Shown here: piece after piece, positions 45,316 to 55,500 of the stretch
Layout of the letters: every line of letters begins with the position of its first letter
Numbering within the stretch: position 1 is the first letter of the stretch
The notes under the pieces: model-generated
Seen by the model: only the letters and a program-made list of their open reading frames with translations
Databases searched by the model: none
Told to the model about the DNA's origin: nothing
Translations under genes and position numbers: made by a program
Assembly (NCBI GenBank): GCA_964608915.1
Contig: CAZSQA010000002.1
Coordinates: 213,231-277,230 of the forward strand
DNA: 64,000 bases
Direction: 5' to 3'
Source of the DNA: QWQI01 sp964608915
GTDB lineage: Bacteria; Planctomycetota; Planctomycetia; Isosphaerales; Isosphaeraceae

Positions 45316-45969
45316 GTGAAGAATCCCTGTTGAAGGTGCAATCGGGCGGCTCGAATCCGGCGAACGTCACGTTCGCGCAGTAAGCCGCAAAGGGCCGTCC
45401 GAATGGCCGGCTAAACATATTCGACAAGCTGCCTTTCCGAAATGCCTTGGAGACGATTTTCCCAGACACCGAAAGAAAAAGCGATGAGATTTTTATGATT
45501 TCAGTAATGTTGACATGTCGATAATTCATATAAATGAAGAAAATTCCCCGCGTGAGAGCCCGGAGCGGCCGTTCGGACATGTATCGTGCAGGATCCGGCA
45601 GAACGACATTCGCTCCAGGCTTCACCGCGTCGGCAAAAAGGCTGACGCAATCGGAACCGGGAGTGTCAAAGGGTTCGGTTCATTCGAAAATGACCTTCGC
45701 CCCCTTTTTGCCTTCCGGGCGTGATCTTCGTCTCCCCCCCGGCGAAGCGGCAGCAGGCCGATGCCACTGGCGGTCAGAACTGGGGAAGAGTAATTTGGGG
45801 ACGGCCGACGAGGTTTTTCGATATGGCCAAGTCTCGCTTCCCGCCCCAGTTCATCCCTTTCGCGGCGCAGGGCTGGACCTCGGTGCCTCTGACGGCTGTG
45901 AAGCCTTGCCACGCAATGGCTGCCGAGGGATAGCCGTGGAATTCCGGACAAGATCAGGATGTCCATCCG
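45316..45969. other. Intergenic region upstream of the low-complexity protein and GNAT genes
   Basis: 654 bp between divergent genes. An AT-rich patch at about 45475-45545 (with TTCATATAAATGAA symmetry) is the likely promoter area for the minus-strand gene. A frame from 45534 stays open into the GNAT gene but has no recognisable protein. At 45780-45805 a GAGTAATTTGGGGACG segment resembles the ends of some repeat-associated elements, but no second copy is seen. Confidence 0.4.
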
Positions 45970-46551
45970 ATGCGAACCGAATCCGTCTGGCCTCCCGTGA
46001 TCACGTGCGACGGGTTTCGATTGAGAGCGTTGCGGGCGGACGATGCGCCGGAGCTTTTCGGATATTTGAGCGATCCGGCCGTGACGGAGCTGACCAGCTT
46101 TCCGGAGATCACGAGAAAGCTGGCCAATTCGATCATCGAACGGGTTTCGACACGCTGGGCAGCGGGAGAATTGTCGAAGTGGGGAATCGCTGAGGGAACC
46201 TCCGACAGGATCATCGGCACCTGCGGCTTCAATGACTGGTCTGCGAATCATCGTTGGGCCGAAATCGCTTATGACCTGGCACGGGATCAGTGGGGCAAGG
46301 GCATCATGAGTCAGGCCCTGACGGCCGTGATCTCATGGGCGTTCGGCGAAACATGCGTCGAGAGGATTCATGCCTACGTGAGAATCGACAACCATCGCTC
46401 CGGAAGACTGCTCGAATGTCACGGCTTCGAACGCGAAGGCCGGTTGAGAAATTACCGGGTCTGCCGCGGAAAGCCCTATGATTTCAACGTTTACGGGATA
46501 TTGAAGTCTGAATGGCGCTTGCCTCGAGTCGAATCAGGAATGCATGGCTGA
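45970..46551 (+). CDS. GNAT-family N-acetyltransferase (RimJ/RimL type)
   Basis: 193 residues. The fold begins with CDGFRLRALRADDAPELFGYLSD, the usual RimJ/L opening. The acetyl-CoA loop is in AYDLARDQWGKGIMSQAL (Q/R-x-x-G-x-G/A pattern), then VERIHAYVRIDNHRSGRLLE and GFEREGRLRNY. Enzymes of this group acetylate ribosomal-protein N-termini, aminoglycoside-like compounds or other amines. The substrate is not predictable. It is a single gene, convergent with the thioredoxin-NHL gene, and a terminator lies between. Confidence 0.88.
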   Translation: MRTESVWPPVITCDGFRLRALRADDAPELFGYLSDPAVTELTSFPEITRKLANSIIERVSTRWAAGELSKWGIAEGTSDRIIGTCGFNDWSANHRWAEIAYDLARDQWGKGIMSQALTAVISWAFGETCVERIHAYVRIDNHRSGRLLECHGFEREGRLRNYRVCRGKPYDFNVYGILKSEWRLPRVESGMHG

Positions 46552-46599
46552 ACGACTAAGGTCGAATTCACGGAACGATCGAACCGAAGCACGAAAAAA

Positions 46600-46624
46600 T
46601 GCCCCGGGGGGATAGCCCGGGGCA
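46600..46624 (-). terminator. Rho-independent terminator after the thioredoxin-NHL gene
   Basis: A 9-bp stem TGCCCCGGG/CCCGGGGCA with a 7-nt loop. On the minus strand it is followed by TTTTTTCG, a good U-tract. It lies 41 bp after the stop of the thioredoxin-NHL gene. On the plus strand it sits 49 bp after the GNAT stop without a U-tract. Confidence 0.85.
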
Positions 46625-46664
46625 GACGATCAACAGCATTGACGTGAGATGAGCCTGAGGAACG

Positions 46665-48749
46665 TCACTTGGCTCCGGGTTTCGCCATGTCGGCCCCCAG
46701 GCTGACGCGGTTGGATCCGTCCGCGGCGACGGTCATGGGCACTTCCCAGATGTAGGATTTCGGCAGGCAGTAGCCTTCCGCCCCTTCCTTGCAGAGGAAA
46801 GCCGCCACGGAAACTTTGAGCGTCACGTTCTGGCCGGCTTCGAGGGGCTTCTCGAACATCGTGGTGGTGGAGAACGCATCCGTCGGAGGCTGCACTTCAC
46901 CGCCGCCGGCGGCCGTACTGGCCAGAATCTTGCCTTCGGAGTCCTTGACTTCCACCGTATACGGCAAAGGCGCGAGCGTGTTGAGTTTCATGCCTTTATC
47001 GATCGGCAGGCGGATGTCCAAATTCAGCGCCTTTTCCGGAGCCACCCTGGCATCGGCCACGCGAATGACCTGAGCGTTGGGGAAGCTGGGCGGGACGACC
47101 GGAGTCTCCGGCTTGGAGAGCCCCTTCAGGCCAAGTGTGCTCACGTCGCCGGTTTTGAGATCGGCGACCCGGACCACGTGATTGTTGGTGTCGGCGATAT
47201 AGAGCTTGCCCCCTGCGACAGCGACGCCACCGGGCTGATAGAACGTGCTGTCGGCGCCGTTGTCATCAGCGCCAGCCTTGCCATTTCCCACGATGTTGAC
47301 GATCTTCTTGCCCTTCACGTCAAAGGCCTTGATGCGATTGTTGTAGGAATCCGCGACGTAAACGAAACCGTCGGCATAGGCGACTCCCAGGCAATGCTGA
47401 AAGTAGTAACGTCCCTTGGCGGCAGGGCCGACGGCGTCCGTGAAGTCGAACAGCCCCTTCCCGACGATCGTTTCGACCATTTGCTTTTTCAGGTTCAGGA
47501 AGCGGAGGCTGGAGGTTTCGCTGTCGGCGAAATAGATGTTCTCGCCGTCCGAAGCCAGACCACTCGGCTGGGCAAGCGCGGCGGCCTTGAAGGTGCCGTC
47601 GATGATGTCTTCGCGCCCGGACCCGGCCAGAACACCGACGGTGTCCTTGTCCAGATTCAGTTCCCAGATCTGGTGCGGGCCGGCCATGGCGATGGCAAAT
47701 CGATTGCCGCCGCCCATCGGCACGATGTCCCAGGGGCTGTTCAAGCCCATGATATCGGCCTTTCCGGACCCTTCCCGTCGGTACGACTGGACGCCCGTGC
47801 CCGTCACGGTCTTGACGGTCTTGTTTTTGAGATTCGCGACACGGATGGCGTGATTTTCGGTATCGGCGACGAACAGGAAGTCATCCTTCATGTACACGCC
47901 CTGGGGGCGGTTGAAGGTGGCTTCCTGAAACGTGCCGTTGGTGAAGCCCATCCGGCCGTTGCCGATGACGTCGACGACGGCTCCGTCGAGGTCGGCGACG
48001 ACGATCCGGTTATGGCCTGTATCCGTAACGAAGATCCGGTTCGCCTCGGCGTTCACGTGGATCTTGCCGGGATACAGCAGCGGCTGATCGTACGATTTTT
48101 CGTTTTCGGGGAAAAACCTGAGAGGCGTCAGGTTGAGTTCGTTTTTTTCCTTGTGTTTGGCGACAAGCTTGCCGATCGCTTCGTCAAGGATCTCGTACTG
48201 ACCTTCGCCGCTGGCGAATCCCTGATAACGGCCATTGGCGTCGATCAGAACGAACGTCGGCCAGCTATTCACACCGAACTTGCGCCAGATGGTCATCTCG
48301 GCGTCGTTGATGACGGGGTGCTTGATCCGGTACTCAGCGACTTTCTTGCGGATGTTGTTCGTATCGCGTTCGGCCGCGAACTTCGCGGTGTGGACGCCGA
48401 TGACGACCAGTTCGTTCGGGTATTTCTGTTCCAGGCGTTCGAGATCCGGCAAAACGTGATGGCAGTTGATACAGCAATAAGTCCAGAAATCGAGCAGGAC
48501 GATCTTGCCTCGCAAGTCTTCCATTCGGATCGGGCCCGCGGTGTTGATCCAGGCGATTCCACCTTCGAGGTTAACCTTCGGTCCATCCTGGAGATAAGCG
48601 GCCTGAGTCACGAGCGGAACCCTCGAAAGACTATCGGCAGGAGGCGTGATCCGAAGGACCGCAAGCCACAGGAGAGCGAAGCCAAACAGGCCAAGGGCGC
48701 AATTTCTTAGGAAAGGGTCCCGATCGGCGCGATGCGAGCGGAGATTCAT
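46665..48749 (-). CDS. Membrane-anchored thioredoxin-like / NHL-repeat protein
   Basis: 694 residues from the ATG at 48749, selected because GGAGCAA precedes it; the frame is open far upstream but that part has no coding character. One membrane helix (about 16-33) is followed by a thioredoxin-like domain (about 60-205) with YCCINCHH, so CxxC is C93-C96 with an extra C92. NHL-type beta-propeller repeats fill about 225-560 (GVYMKDDFLFVADTENHAIR, GVAVAGGKLYIADTNNHVV). A C-terminal beta domain follows. The order is that of the NHLRC2-like family, conserved from bacteria to animals, with an unsettled biochemical role. It would act outside the cytoplasmic membrane. Confidence 0.92.
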   Translation of the reverse strand: MNLRSHRADRDPFLRNCALGLFGFALLWLAVLRITPPADSLSRVPLVTQAAYLQDGPKVNLEGGIAWINTAGPIRMEDLRGKIVLLDFWTYCCINCHHVLPDLERLEQKYPNELVVIGVHTAKFAAERDTNNIRKKVAEYRIKHPVINDAEMTIWRKFGVNSWPTFVLIDANGRYQGFASGEGQYEILDEAIGKLVAKHKEKNELNLTPLRFFPENEKSYDQPLLYPGKIHVNAEANRIFVTDTGHNRIVVADLDGAVVDVIGNGRMGFTNGTFQEATFNRPQGVYMKDDFLFVADTENHAIRVANLKNKTVKTVTGTGVQSYRREGSGKADIMGLNSPWDIVPMGGGNRFAIAMAGPHQIWELNLDKDTVGVLAGSGREDIIDGTFKAAALAQPSGLASDGENIYFADSETSSLRFLNLKKQMVETIVGKGLFDFTDAVGPAAKGRYYFQHCLGVAYADGFVYVADSYNNRIKAFDVKGKKIVNIVGNGKAGADDNGADSTFYQPGGVAVAGGKLYIADTNNHVVRVADLKTGDVSTLGLKGLSKPETPVVPPSFPNAQVIRVADARVAPEKALNLDIRLPIDKGMKLNTLAPLPYTVEVKDSEGKILASTAAGGGEVQPPTDAFSTTTMFEKPLEAGQNVTLKVSVAAFLCKEGAEGYCLPKSYIWEVPMTVAADGSNRVSLGADMAKPGAK

Positions 48750-49387
48750 TTGCTCCGAACCTTTCGAAGTGTGGTGAGGACTGGCGGACGGAATCCGCGG
48801 CGGGTTCGTCGATCGATTCATCGACCGGTATTCCTTTATCTTATACGCATGGTAAGACTCGATCCAGCACCCCGTCCGATCGAATCGACCGAACTCGATC
48901 GAGACCAGCCTTATCAGTTGCCCTGACGGTAAGGATCGACCTGGCACCGGATCCGGGATCGAAGCCAGCCGCCATCGAACTCCGGTTCTACGCAACGGAA
49001 GATGCGAGCGAACTCCCGGCGCGGGCGGAGCATTTCGACGACAGTCGTTTCGTTCCATGCGCATGGCGGCCCCGGCACGGAACTCTGTCGGAAGCGTGAT
49101 CGGATTGCCCCTTCGTGCCACCGGTAAGCGTACCGGGTGCCGTGCGGGGCATTTCCGAATTCCCGAAGTGCGGCGATCGCGACCGCAACTTTCCATTCGC
49201 ATCAGGCTTCCGATGCGCGACAGACGATCAACGCCGGAGTTCATCCGAACTGTGGGGACACACGCAAGGCCGAATGGCGCCTCATGATTGGATGCATGCA
49301 ATTTGTTGACGCGATGCAGCAAGCTATTCAAACGCTACAATCAGTACAAACACCCTTGTATGACTTATTTTTCCAAATCCACCCACC

Positions 49388-49417
49388 TTGCCGTAAACTG
49401 GAATGTATAGGTAGTAT
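49388..49417 (+). promoter_or_regulatory. Possible sigma70-type promoter of the giant gene
   Basis: TTGCCG (49388-49393) and TAGTAT (49412-49417) are spaced by 18 bp in an AT-rich patch. The predicted start would be near 49424, leaving a leader of about 90 nt. The match is partial. Confidence 0.35.
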
Positions 49418-49429
49418 AGCGAACCTATG

Positions 49430-49454
49430 AAAGAAGATTCCTGTCTTCTTTTTT
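49430..49454 (+). terminator. Hairpin with U-tract in the leader of the giant gene
   Basis: AAAGAAGA pairs with TCTTCTTT around a 6-nt loop (TTCCTG), followed by TTT. The stem is A-T rich and weak. It lies just after the proposed promoter and about 60 nt before the start codon, so it may be an attenuator or a 5' stabilising hairpin rather than a full terminator. Confidence 0.4.
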
Positions 49455-49514
49455 CTGCCGGATCAGGCGATACGCATCATCGAGTTCGTACAAGCTTCTT
49501 CAGGAGCGGCTTCC

Positions 49515-52500
49515 ATGAGTCATGGCATTGATCTCCAACGCTTTTTCCGATGGGTGAACGGGGACAGGAATCGTGCTGCGAGCCGAGCGAAGGAGCAGCG
49601 GCAGTTCGCACCGCTGGCGGACGAGCTGGAAGCCCGCCGGCTGCTGACGTTGAACGTGTGGATCGACGACACTAATCGTGTGCGGGTCGATGCGGACAAC
49701 GATATAGCGCAATACATCTTTCTGAATTTTGACGCCAACACGTCGACCTACCAAATTGAGGCATTAGGCCCCGCCTCAAACTTTTTCATCGTCTCTGACA
49801 CTTCCGTAGGTTTGACGGTCACCAAAACCGATTATGCTGGCGTGGGCAACAATCCGAAACTGACGATTGTCGAAAATACTCAGACGGTTCCCGCCATTTT
49901 TCTTTCGACGGGCGACTCCGACGACACTGTGTTCGTAACAAATGCAAAGGCGAATGTTTTAGTCTCGACTGCTGATGGTGCCGATCGAATCACTCACACC
50001 TTATTATCGCCCAATTCGAACGGACCATTGAATGTTGACGGAGGTGCAGGCCAGGACACCGTAAGCATCAATTACGATTTTGCCGGAAGTTTCAATATAA
50101 ATCAAAGCATTTACGGTTCGACATTCGACTCGAATCTGATAATCCAAACCGAAGTCGGAGTGATCTTGCCGACCGACTTCATTCACGTCGGCACAGAGGA
50201 TGTCGAAGTCGTACAGGATTTCGTTACAGCACCGAATTCGAACATCACGTTCAACGTCAATGGCATCAACGGAAATCCGAATGGCGGCTGGCTCGACCGG
50301 ACGGTACTCAGTGATTTGTCGATCTTTCCGATTTCCCTCAACAAATCAGTAAATCTGTTCGGCTACGAGTCGAATGACGACATCGACATATTTCAGTCGA
50401 CGGACGGCACGAATTTTATCGTAGGTCTTACGGGGCCTCGCCTTCCGAACACGAACATTTTCAACATGGATCCCGTTCTGGGAATTCTGCGTCTGCGCAC
50501 ACTCGGCGGCGATGACGTCGTCAAAGCTGCACCCGGTGTCGAAGCTCTGACAAGCATTTCGGTCGACGGCGGCGCAGGCGACGATTACATTTCCGCCGAT
50601 GCGACGCTGATCGGCGGGTCCGGAAACGACACTCTCCAGGGTGGTGCCGGGAACGATTCCATCGACGGCGGTCTGGGCGATGACGTCATCGTACTGACCG
50701 GTGGCACGGACACGTATGTCGGCGGCGGCGGCTTCGACACGCTTTACATGAGTGGCTCGGGCGGGGCCGACTTCAGCCTGAGCGTCACGCAGAATCAAGG
50801 CGTTCCGGCCCAGTTCTCGACGAACGGCGTCGCCTCGACGGTGACGATGAACGGCATCGCTCGGATTTCGGTCCAGGGCAGCGCGGGCAACGACGTCCTG
50901 ACTGTCGCCGGCACTTCGACGACTCCGGTACCGATCGTAGCGTTCATGGGGGCCGGTGCGGACTTCGTCGGCACGACTGGCGCATCCGCCCAGCACGTAG
51001 TGACCGGCTACGGCGAAGCCGGGCAGGACGCTTACGACGCGGGGCCGGGCCGCGACACGTTTTATGGCGGCGACGATTCGGACAGCTTCAACTCGACGCC
51101 TGGCGAGGAAAACGACGATATCTTCGACGGCGGATCGGGCGAGAACGTTCTCGAAGCGATCGGAACGGACATCTTCCTGCTTGACATCGCGGGCGTTCTG
51201 ACGCTGATCAACGGCGGAACCGGTTCGGTCAGCGGTTACGGCGTCAGCCGGGTTTCGCTGCTGGTCAACGATCCCGGCACGAATCCCGTGCGGCTGCAGG
51301 CGGATGCGGGCGACAACACGATTCTCGTGACGGACAGCACGACCAATCCGACTCTGCCGCCGGGAATGGTAGAAATCAGCGGCCTGATGGTTCCGGTGTT
51401 CGTGACCGGTCTGACCGTGGGCGACCAATTGACCGTCGCGGGCAATGCCGGTGCGGACAGCTTCACGGCGAAGGGCAGCAACGGCGCGAGCGTCTCCTTC
51501 GAAGGCGGCGCCGGGATGGACTCCTTCCATGTGCTGCCCACGAGCACTGCGGCGACGTTCGACGGCAATCTGGGCGACGTCGTCAGCTTGTCCGGAACGC
51601 TCGGCCCCGATTCGGTGAGCCTGACGCCCGGGTTCAACTCATACGCGCTCACGCTGAACGGAACGACACAGACGATCTTCGGCGCGGGCCGATTCGTGAT
51701 CGAAACCTGGAGCGGCTCGGACGAAGTGATCCTGGCCGCCGATACCGATCTGGACCTCACGGTCGACACGGGCAACGACGACGACCTGATCGATCTCAAC
51801 GGCGTCGATTCGGCCGGTGCGAACGTACGGGTTTATGGCGGTGACGGTGCGGATTCGGTCTTCGGTCCCGTATCCGCACAGACAGTCATCTACGGCGGAA
51901 CCGGCGACGACTTCGTCGTCTTGATCGGTGCAGCGACGGTCTTCGGCGAAGGCGGCGACGACAATCTATCCGGGGGCGACGGCGGCGACTCGCTCGACGG
52001 TGGCGATGGCAACGACGAAATCACAGGCGGAGCGGGCGACGATTTCATTTCCACGGGAGCGGGCTTCAATCTGGTCGCTGGCGGGCTCGATAACGACGTC
52101 ATCGTGGGCGGCCCTGACGCCGATCAATTTTACTGGTTCGCGGGCGACGGCTCCGACATCGTCGACGGCGGCGGCGGTGGCGACAGTATCTCGGCTTTCG
52201 GTGCGGACGGTGCGGCGAACCAGTTCGCAGTGCTGCGTTACGGCACCGGTTACGAGTTCGTCTATAACGGATCCGAAGGGATTCTCACGAGCGCGGTTCC
52301 CTGGATCGACATGTACGCGGGCTTGGATTCGAATGCCGAAGGCTCTGTCGAGGACATGTCCGGTATTTCGATCGAACGTGCCGCGTTCTTCTTCGACCTC
52401 GCGGCCACTTCGGACGTGACCGTCAACGGCACGCTGGGCGACGACAACCTGCTCGTCGCATCGGTTCCGGGATTCGTGGGGATCGTTTCGATCGCGGGTT

Positions 52501-55500
52501 TGAGCTATCAGTTCCGTTATCTGGGCGAAGCGACCGGCCTGGCGACGAACCTGACCGTTCTCGGCCAGGACGGTGACGACACGATGAAGTCGACACTCAT
52601 TTCGCCGACGATCTCGACGATCACGTTCGACGGCGGCACCGGCAATGACTTCCTGTCGGCCGACGCCACGCTCATCGGCGGTGCCGGCGACGACACCCTT
52701 CAGGGCGGCACCGGCGACGACGTGCTCATCGGCAATGACGGCGATGACACGTTCCTGATCTCGGACGGCAACGACTCGTTCGACGGCGGTGCCGGATTCG
52801 ACATCGTCCGGCTCGTCGGTGCGACGGCCGCTCCGAACTTCTTCGGCGTTCAGCAGAGCAACGGCATGCCGGTTTTCGTTCAGGTCAATGCGACCGCCAC
52901 GAACATCGACCTGACCGGCATCGACCTGATCTCGGTCCAGGGTTCGACGGGTCAGGATTTCCTTCTCGTTACGGGAGATGCTGACGTACCGTTTCCGATC
53001 CTCGCCACGCTCGATCTCGGCAACGACATCACGGACACGAATCAGGCCGCTCTGGCGCAGAGAACTTCGGTCTACGGGGAAGGTGGCGACGATTACTTCA
53101 TTTCGGGCCCCGGCACCGATTATTTCTATGGCGGCGACGATTACGACCTGTTCGACGCCATGTACGCTTCGCGCGATTCGTTCGACTTCTTCGACGGCGG
53201 CACCGGTTTCAACGACCTGTACGTCGAAGGCTCCGCGTTCGGCGATAACGTCATTACGGCGATCCCCAGCGGCTTCCTTGTGACGAACACGAACGGCACC
53301 GGCGAAACGCGAGCCCTGAACATCGGCTCCGTCTTCGTCGATTCTGCCGGTTCGGGCGTCATCCTGAACGCTTCGGACGATGACGACGTCATTCGCACGT
53401 ACGACAGTACGTCGGATCTCACACCCACCCTGCCCCAGAACGAACTGCTCGTGACGGGAATGCCGGGCGATATCCGCATCATCGGAATCGAGGCGGGTTC
53501 GTTCGTCGTCATTCACGGCCAGGGTGGCAATGACACCTTCCAGAGCCTCGGCAATGCCGATATCACGATCGACTTCATCGGCGACAGCGGCGACGACCGA
53601 TTCGTGGTGACCGAAGAGAGCCGGGCCGCATTCTTTACCGGCGGAGCGGGGATCGACCGGGTCGATGTGACGACGACCCTCGGAAATGACACGGTGGTCG
53701 TCGCGGCCGCCATTCCGGGCGAATCGGTCAGCGTCAACGGTGTCGTGATCGCCACGGTGATTGCGGCCGAACAGCTGTCGATCGACATGCTCGCGGGCAA
53801 TGACTCGCTGCTGATGACGTCCGTCGCGCCTGGCATCGGCATGACGGACTACGATTTCTCGGGTGGCGACGGCGATGACCAGATCACGCTCTCGGGCTTC
53901 ACAGCGATTCCGGGAAGCGTGTTTCACGTCCGGGGCGGCACCGGCAACGACGGCGTGCTGGCCGTGAACGTCGATAACGCCCTGCTGATCGCCTTCGGCG
54001 GATCCGGCAACGATTCGATGCAGACATCGCTCCGGGCGGAACTCTACGGCGATGAAGGCGACGACACCCTCATCGGCTCGGATCTGTCCGACAGCATCAG
54101 CGGCGGAGGCGGCAACGACCAGATCATCGGCGCGGGAAGTCGAGACTTCCTCTATGGTGACGAAGGCCAGGATTCGTTCTTCTGGGACAGCGTCGACGAC
54201 GGCGATGACATCGTCGACGGCGGCACGGGCCAGGATGCACTCTTCGTCGCCCCGAACGACGGTGTCCCGGACGCCTTCACCCTCAGAGCGAACACGTTCT
54301 TCCATAATCTGTTCGATATCGTCATCGCGGGTAACGTTATCGGCGGCGGCGCGATCGAACAGGTCAATCTCTCCGGCGGGTCATCGACCGACTCGTTCAC
54401 GATCGACGACCTTTCCCAGACTTCGATCACGGATGTCAATATCCGCCTCGGCTTCGATCAGGTCGGTGACGAAGTCTACGTTCAGGGCACGACGGCCAAT
54501 GATTTCGTCGTCATTTCCGGCTCCGACGAAACGCTGATCAACGGCCTGCCCTGGATGATTCGGGTCATGGGCGCCCAGTTCTCGGCGACGACGCTTGTCG
54601 ACGGCATCCTGTTCGACGGTCACCTGGGCGAAGACACGATCATCACGGCGTCGAACCTGACCAATCCGGTCCTCGTCACGATCCATGGCGGAGCCGGCGG
54701 CGACGATATTCGGATCAATTCGCCGACCCTGGGCGATAACACAAACCGGGTCACCGTCGATGTCTCAGCGGACGTCTTCGCCGACGTGATCCAGCTTAGG
54801 AACGGACGCAACCGTGTCGTCGGCGGCGATCTCGACGTCATCCTGGTCTCCGGTACCGAGAACGACGACCGGATCGACATCGTGCCCGACGGCGGCGGAC
54901 GTATCGAAATCAGCCTGGCACCTCCGGGCTTCTTCAGCTCCAACGACCTGACCGCTTTCAGCGGTGTAGTTCATGTCGAAGGCCTGGGCGGCGACGACGA
55001 AATCCGGATGCTGGCCGAGCTTCGGTCGACCATCTGGGGCGGCGACGGCAACGACCGCATCTTCGTGGGCCCTGGAGGCGCCCTGGCGTACGGCGGATCC
55101 GGCAACGACCAGATGACCGGCGGCATCGGCAACGACACCTTCTACGGCGGTGCCGGCAACGACGACCTGATCGGCGACGAAGGCGACGACATCCTGTACG
55201 GCGAAGACGGTGAGGACGTCCTCTTCGGCGGCCTCGGACTCGACCTGCTCTACGGCGGAGCCGACGCGGACCTTCTTCTGCCCGGCAAGAACGGCACCCT
55301 GGCGCCGGAATTCGTCGACGGCGGTTCGGGCCAGGACCAGATCCGGTTCGACTTCAACTCGCTGGCGGGCATCATCGGTCGCACGGCCGGCGTGCTCAAT
55401 GTCGGCGAATTCGGCGCCGTTACGGCTGAGACCGCATTCAACGCGGTGGACGCCGAGAATCTTCTCGTCATCGTCGACAGCACCGTACTGGGCTCGACGG

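Larger units (their letters stand above)
48750..49514. other. Divergent intergenic region before the giant surface protein gene
   Basis: 765 bp. The minus-strand part near 48835-48855 (TATAAGATAAAG on that strand) may hold the promoter for the thioredoxin-NHL gene. From about 49290 to 49460 the DNA turns clearly AT-rich, and it includes a promoter and hairpin described separately. Between 48900 and 49290 I see no gene; short open frames there lack coding character. Confidence 0.45.

Noticed and set aside
45534..46193. Plus-strand frame of 219 codons overlapping the GNAT gene
   Set aside because: No domain, and it runs out of frame through a good acetyltransferase gene.
47178..48710. Plus-strand open frame of 510 codons
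   Set aside because: Antisense of the NHL repeats; the repeated pattern is simply their complement.
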